Shown piece by piece: positions 6,760 to 8,273 of a DNA stretch of 8,273 nucleotides. Source of the DNA: Candidatus Nomurabacteria bacterium (GTDB lineage: Bacteria; Patescibacteriota; Minisyncoccia; Phycocordibacterales; UBA9973); assembly GCA_023267515.1 (NCBI GenBank), contig JAHFNF010000030.1, positions 1 to 8,273 on the forward strand, written 5' to 3'. The notes under the pieces were generated by a model. The model saw nothing but the letters and a program-made list of their open reading frames with translations. It made no database searches and was not told the DNA's origin. Every line of letters begins with the position of its first letter. Position 1 is the first letter of the stretch. A program made the translations under genes and the position numbers.

Positions 6760-6768
6760 ATTGTAGCA
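6760..6768 (-). promoter_or_regulatory. Extended -10 promoter of the small membrane peptide
   Basis: The minus strand reads TGCTACAAT, an extended -10 element (TGn followed by a one-mismatch TATAAT). Six bases separate it from the ATG at 6753, which places transcription initiation at the start codon itself. At 17 bp spacing the -35 position reads TTAAGC, a weak match. Confidence 0.5.
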
Positions 6769-6776
6769 TTTTGGTG

Positions 6777-6782
6777 TATAAT
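6777..6782 (+). promoter_or_regulatory. Putative -10 box for the orf80-pheS-phosphatase-pheT operon
   Basis: A perfect TATAAT on the plus strand predicts a start near 6789 and a leader of about 26 nt before the ATG at 6815. No good -35 is visible. The divergent -10 of the small membrane peptide lies at 6760-6765, inside this promoter's spacer, so the two polymerase footprints overlap and could exclude each other. Confidence 0.5.
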
Positions 6783-6784
6783 GC

Positions 6785-6814
6785 TTAAATTATAAGATTA
6801 AATTATTAAATTAT
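6785..6814 (+). repeat. Three copies of TTAAATTAT in the operon leader
   Basis: TTAAATTAT occurs at 6785-6793, 6798-6806 and 6806-6814, the last two sharing one base. Together they fill almost the whole predicted leader up to the ATG. There is no G in the repeats and no Shine-Dalgarno sequence. This is either an unstructured A/U leader favouring ribosome loading or a binding site; AT-rich chance is possible. Confidence 0.45.
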
Positions 6815-7057
6815 ATGTCCACAGAAACAATTCATGGTATTGCAATAGAAGTTGAAAATAGTGGAAGTACAACGGATAAGTTAATTAATCACTGGAAAAA
6901 TCATTCAAGTGAGTCGTTCAAACGTGTTCTTGAAGATTTAGAGGATAGCCAAAATATTTCTAGCAGTGGTAAGAGACAAATATACGTAGGTGAAGAAGAA
7001 AACCTAAAACTTCAGTGGGACGGAAAAAATTATATTTTAAAAAAAAGAAGCTCATAA
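6815..7057 (+). CDS. Unrecognised 80-residue protein upstream of pheS
   Basis: This is a small hydrophilic protein with no signal peptide or membrane segment and no family I recognise. The first half is polar, with a probable helix near residues 32-45 (SESFKRVLEDLEDS). The second half alternates charged and hydrophobic residues (QIYVGEEENLKLQWDGKNYIL), as in a beta hairpin, and ends in a basic tail, KKRSS. The ATG at 6815 follows a promoter-like TATAAT and an A/T-only leader with no Shine-Dalgarno sequence. The stop TAA touches the pheS ATG directly (TAAATG), and the two frames are the same. It does not resemble the coiled-coil tRNA-binding arm that normally begins PheS. Its length, placement and promoter support a genuine gene. 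Function is unknown; co-expression with PheRS is the only lead. Confidence 0.65.
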   Translation: MSTETIHGIAIEVENSGSTTDKLINHWKNHSSESFKRVLEDLEDSQNISSSGKRQIYVGEEENLKLQWDGKNYILKKRSS

Positions 7058-7765
7058 ATGAATCAAAACGAGCAAAAAGGAACCGAGCATCCACTTTCAA
7101 TTTTAACCGACGAGGCGTATAAGGTTTTTTCCGAGCTTGGTTTTGAGATTGCCACAGGCCCAGAGCTTGAAACTGAATGGTACAACTTTGACGCGTTGAA
7201 TGTTCCAAAGAATCATCCCGCTCGCGCAATGCAAGATACTTTTTGGATAAAAGGGCAGGAGGGAAAAGTTCTCCGAACACATGCGACCAACGTGAGCGCG
7301 AGAATGCTTGAAACAGCGGCCAAGGAGGGGAGAATCCCATCTGCTTTTATCGCTATTGGCAAAGTTTTCAGGAATGAAGCGACAGATGCAACGCATGAAA
7401 TGCAGTTTTATCAGATTGATGGCACAATGATCGGCAAAGATATTACGCTTGCTCACCTAAAAGGGGTGCTCACTCATTTTTATAAAAAAATGTTGGGAGA
7501 CGATGTGGAGATAGAATTTCGCCCGAGTTATTTCCCATTCGTGGAGCCCGGTATTGAAGTATGGCTCAAGTTTAAAAATAAATGGTTGGAAGTGATGGGG
7601 GCGGGATTAACCCATCCAAATGTTTTACGGAATCTTGGGATTGATCCGGATATTTATCAAGGTTTTGCTTTCGGCGGCGGCCTTGACCGTATTGCTATGA
7701 TCAAATGGGGCATTCCCGACGTGCGTCTTTTTTATCAGGGGGATTTAAGACTTAATCAATTTTAA
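7058..7765 (+). CDS. pheS: Phenylalanine-tRNA ligase alpha subunit, short form lacking the N-terminal coiled coil
   Basis: PheS carries the catalytic class II core of the (alpha-beta)2 enzyme that charges tRNA(Phe). The 235 residues begin almost at motif 1 (HPLSILTDEAYKVFSELGFE, 11-30), followed by the GPELETEWYNFDALN block (34-48). Motif 2 is GKVFRNEATDATHEMQFYQ (101-119). YFPFVEPGIEV (158-168) and WLEVMGAGLTHPNVL (176-190) line the amino-acid pocket. Motif 3 is GFAFGGGLDRIAMIKWGIPDVR (202-223), with R211 as the motif 3 arginine. Bacterial PheS is usually about 330-350 residues, with an N-terminal coiled coil of about 85-100 residues that contacts tRNA; that arm is absent. RTHATNVSARML (73-84) replaces the commoner RTHTSxVQxRTM, with Thr for Ser and Ser for Gln, which resembles archaeal/eukaryotic forms. 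The start is fixed by the TAA immediately before the ATG. The gene lies in an operon with pheT, separated from it by one gene. Confidence 0.95.
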   Translation: MNQNEQKGTEHPLSILTDEAYKVFSELGFEIATGPELETEWYNFDALNVPKNHPARAMQDTFWIKGQEGKVLRTHATNVSARMLETAAKEGRIPSAFIAIGKVFRNEATDATHEMQFYQIDGTMIGKDITLAHLKGVLTHFYKKMLGDDVEIEFRPSYFPFVEPGIEVWLKFKNKWLEVMGAGLTHPNVLRNLGIDPDIYQGFAFGGGLDRIAMIKWGIPDVRLFYQGDLRLNQF

Positions 7766-7766
7766 T

Positions 7767-8144
7767 ATGACTAGAGAGAATCCATTAGAACAGAAGAAAC
7801 AACAAGAATTTGTAGACATTACTTTTAATCCTGACGAAACTCAACAGAGGTTTGTTGAGTTTGAGGATGTAGACGGTAATCACTATGTTTATAGTTGCAC
7901 AACTGCCGAAGCGAACCACCATAAGTTGATGTTTGATAATATTGTTAAAAAATTAAAGTTAGATGGAAAAATAACGAAAAGATTGGGTGGGTTCTTAGAA
8001 AAAGACGGGAATAAAATTTATATTATGGGGAGGTCAACTGCGCTGGGGCGTTTTAATAAAGAGAAAGTACTCAAATCTTTAAAGGAACATTTCAAGAATA
8101 TGGAGGTAATATATCAAGAAATTAAAAATGAAAATCTCGTATAA
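7767..8144 (+). CDS. Putative phosphohistidine phosphatase, PHPT1/Janus-Ocnus family, between pheS and pheT
   Basis: The 125-residue protein matches the human 14-kDa phosphohistidine phosphatase (PHPT1), as recalled from memory, over its catalytic half. H52 in NHHKLMFDNIV corresponds to the catalytic H53 in YHADIYDKV. Exactly 21 residues further on both proteins have an LGG motif (here RLGGFLE, 72-78). Then KIYIMGRSTALG (83-94) parallels KIHVYGYSMAYG, whose GxSxAxG loop binds phosphate, with a 3-residue shorter hairpin between. EKVLKSLKEHFKNMEV follows as EKIKAKYPDYEV does in PHPT1. The N-terminal strands (FVDITFNP, FVEFEDVDGNHYVYS) fit the small alpha/beta fold; the Lys matching PHPT1 K21 is not clear. 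The family removes phosphate from phosphohistidine or phospholysine; the substrate here is unknown. The ATG is 1 base after the pheS stop, and the 3' end overlaps pheT by 17 nt, so it is firmly inside the operon. There is no signal peptide, so it is cytosolic. Confidence 0.75.
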   Translation: MTRENPLEQKKQQEFVDITFNPDETQQRFVEFEDVDGNHYVYSCTTAEANHHKLMFDNIVKKLKLDGKITKRLGGFLEKDGNKIYIMGRSTALGRFNKEKVLKSLKEHFKNMEVIYQEIKNENLV

Positions 8145-8273
8145 AGAATTACAGGAATATTTTACGATGCCATTGCCGAGTGCGGAGGACTTGGCGCGGG
8201 AGATTACGATGCATGCATTTGAGGTAGAGAGCGTGGAAAAAGCAGGAGAAGATTTTATATTAGATATAAATGT
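8128..8273 (+). CDS. pheT: Phenylalanine-tRNA ligase beta subunit, N-terminal fragment (3' end outside window)
   Basis: Only the first 48 codons are present, but they match the PheT N-terminus. MKISYKELQEYFTMPLPS is followed by a LAREITMHAFEVESVE block and DFILDIN at the edge, the usual start leading into the VLDIxxTPNR strand. PheT forms the structural and editing half of PheRS and normally runs to about 650-800 residues. The ATG at 8128 lies inside the upstream phosphatase-like gene, in another frame, overlapping it by 17 nt, which implies translational coupling. GGAGGT at 8102-8107 is 20 bases from this ATG, too far for a standard ribosome-binding site. Confidence 0.93.
   Translation, partial: MKISYKELQEYFTMPLPSAEDLAREITMHAFEVESVEKAGEDFILDIN

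Noticed and set aside
6815..7057. The 80-aa protein as the missing PheS coiled-coil arm
   Set aside because: Its sequence has no heptad pattern and lacks the YLGKKG-type block normally found in that arm. The frame coincidence is kept as a finding, but the identity is not claimed.
8102..8107. GGAGGT as the pheT ribosome-binding site
   Set aside because: It is 20 bases from the ATG, beyond the usual 5-10, and lies within coding sequence of the preceding gene.
1..8273. CRISPR array, insertion sequence, prophage or defence island
   Set aside because: No regularly spaced repeats, transposase, integrase or phage genes are seen. The helicase/nuclease stands in a housekeeping cluster without defence partners.

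Overview
The window looks like a chromosomal segment of a Candidate Phyla Radiation bacterium (Patescibacteria, probably Parcubacteria-like). This is inferred from gene content and style, since no rRNA marker is present. Supporting signs are moderately AT-rich DNA, very tight packing with stop/start overlaps, almost no Shine-Dalgarno sequences, a TruB without a PUA domain, a PheS without its N-terminal coiled coil, and a one-piece UvrD-like helicase/PD-(D/E)XK nuclease. TGA ends several genes and does not occur inside them, so the UGA-to-glycine recoding of Gracilibacteria and Absconditabacteria does not apply.

Left part (1-1600). The window opens inside gatA (C-terminal half of the Glu/Asp-tRNA amidotransferase A subunit). 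Next comes an unrecognised single-pass membrane protein whose cytoplasmic helical domain carries an R-x4-H (HEPN-like) motif. On the minus strand lies a CAU-anticodon tRNA with the marks of an initiator tRNA (no Watson-Crick pair at 1-72, A11-U24). Beside it is a degenerate second copy of its 5' half and inverted fragments of its anticodon arm, which is an unusual rearranged tRNA scar.

Middle (1604-6650). A plus-strand cluster msrB - truB - DUF475/TerC-like membrane protein - helicase/nuclease, with 4-base overlaps at msrB/truB and TerC/helicase, is probably one transcription unit. It mixes protein repair, tRNA modification, membrane transport and DNA repair.

Right part (6651-8273). A short intergenic region holds a likely leaderless 33-codon minus-strand membrane peptide and a promoter for a plus-strand operon: an 80-aa unknown protein, pheS, a 125-aa protein, and the start of pheT. 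The 125-aa protein matches the pattern of the 14-kDa phosphohistidine phosphatase family (PHPT1, Janus/Ocnus). Its placement between the two PheRS subunits, with a 17-nt overlap into pheT, is the most interesting point in the window.

Translation is the recurring theme (GatA, initiator tRNA, TruB, PheS/PheT). All family assignments are by motif reading from memory, without database searches.
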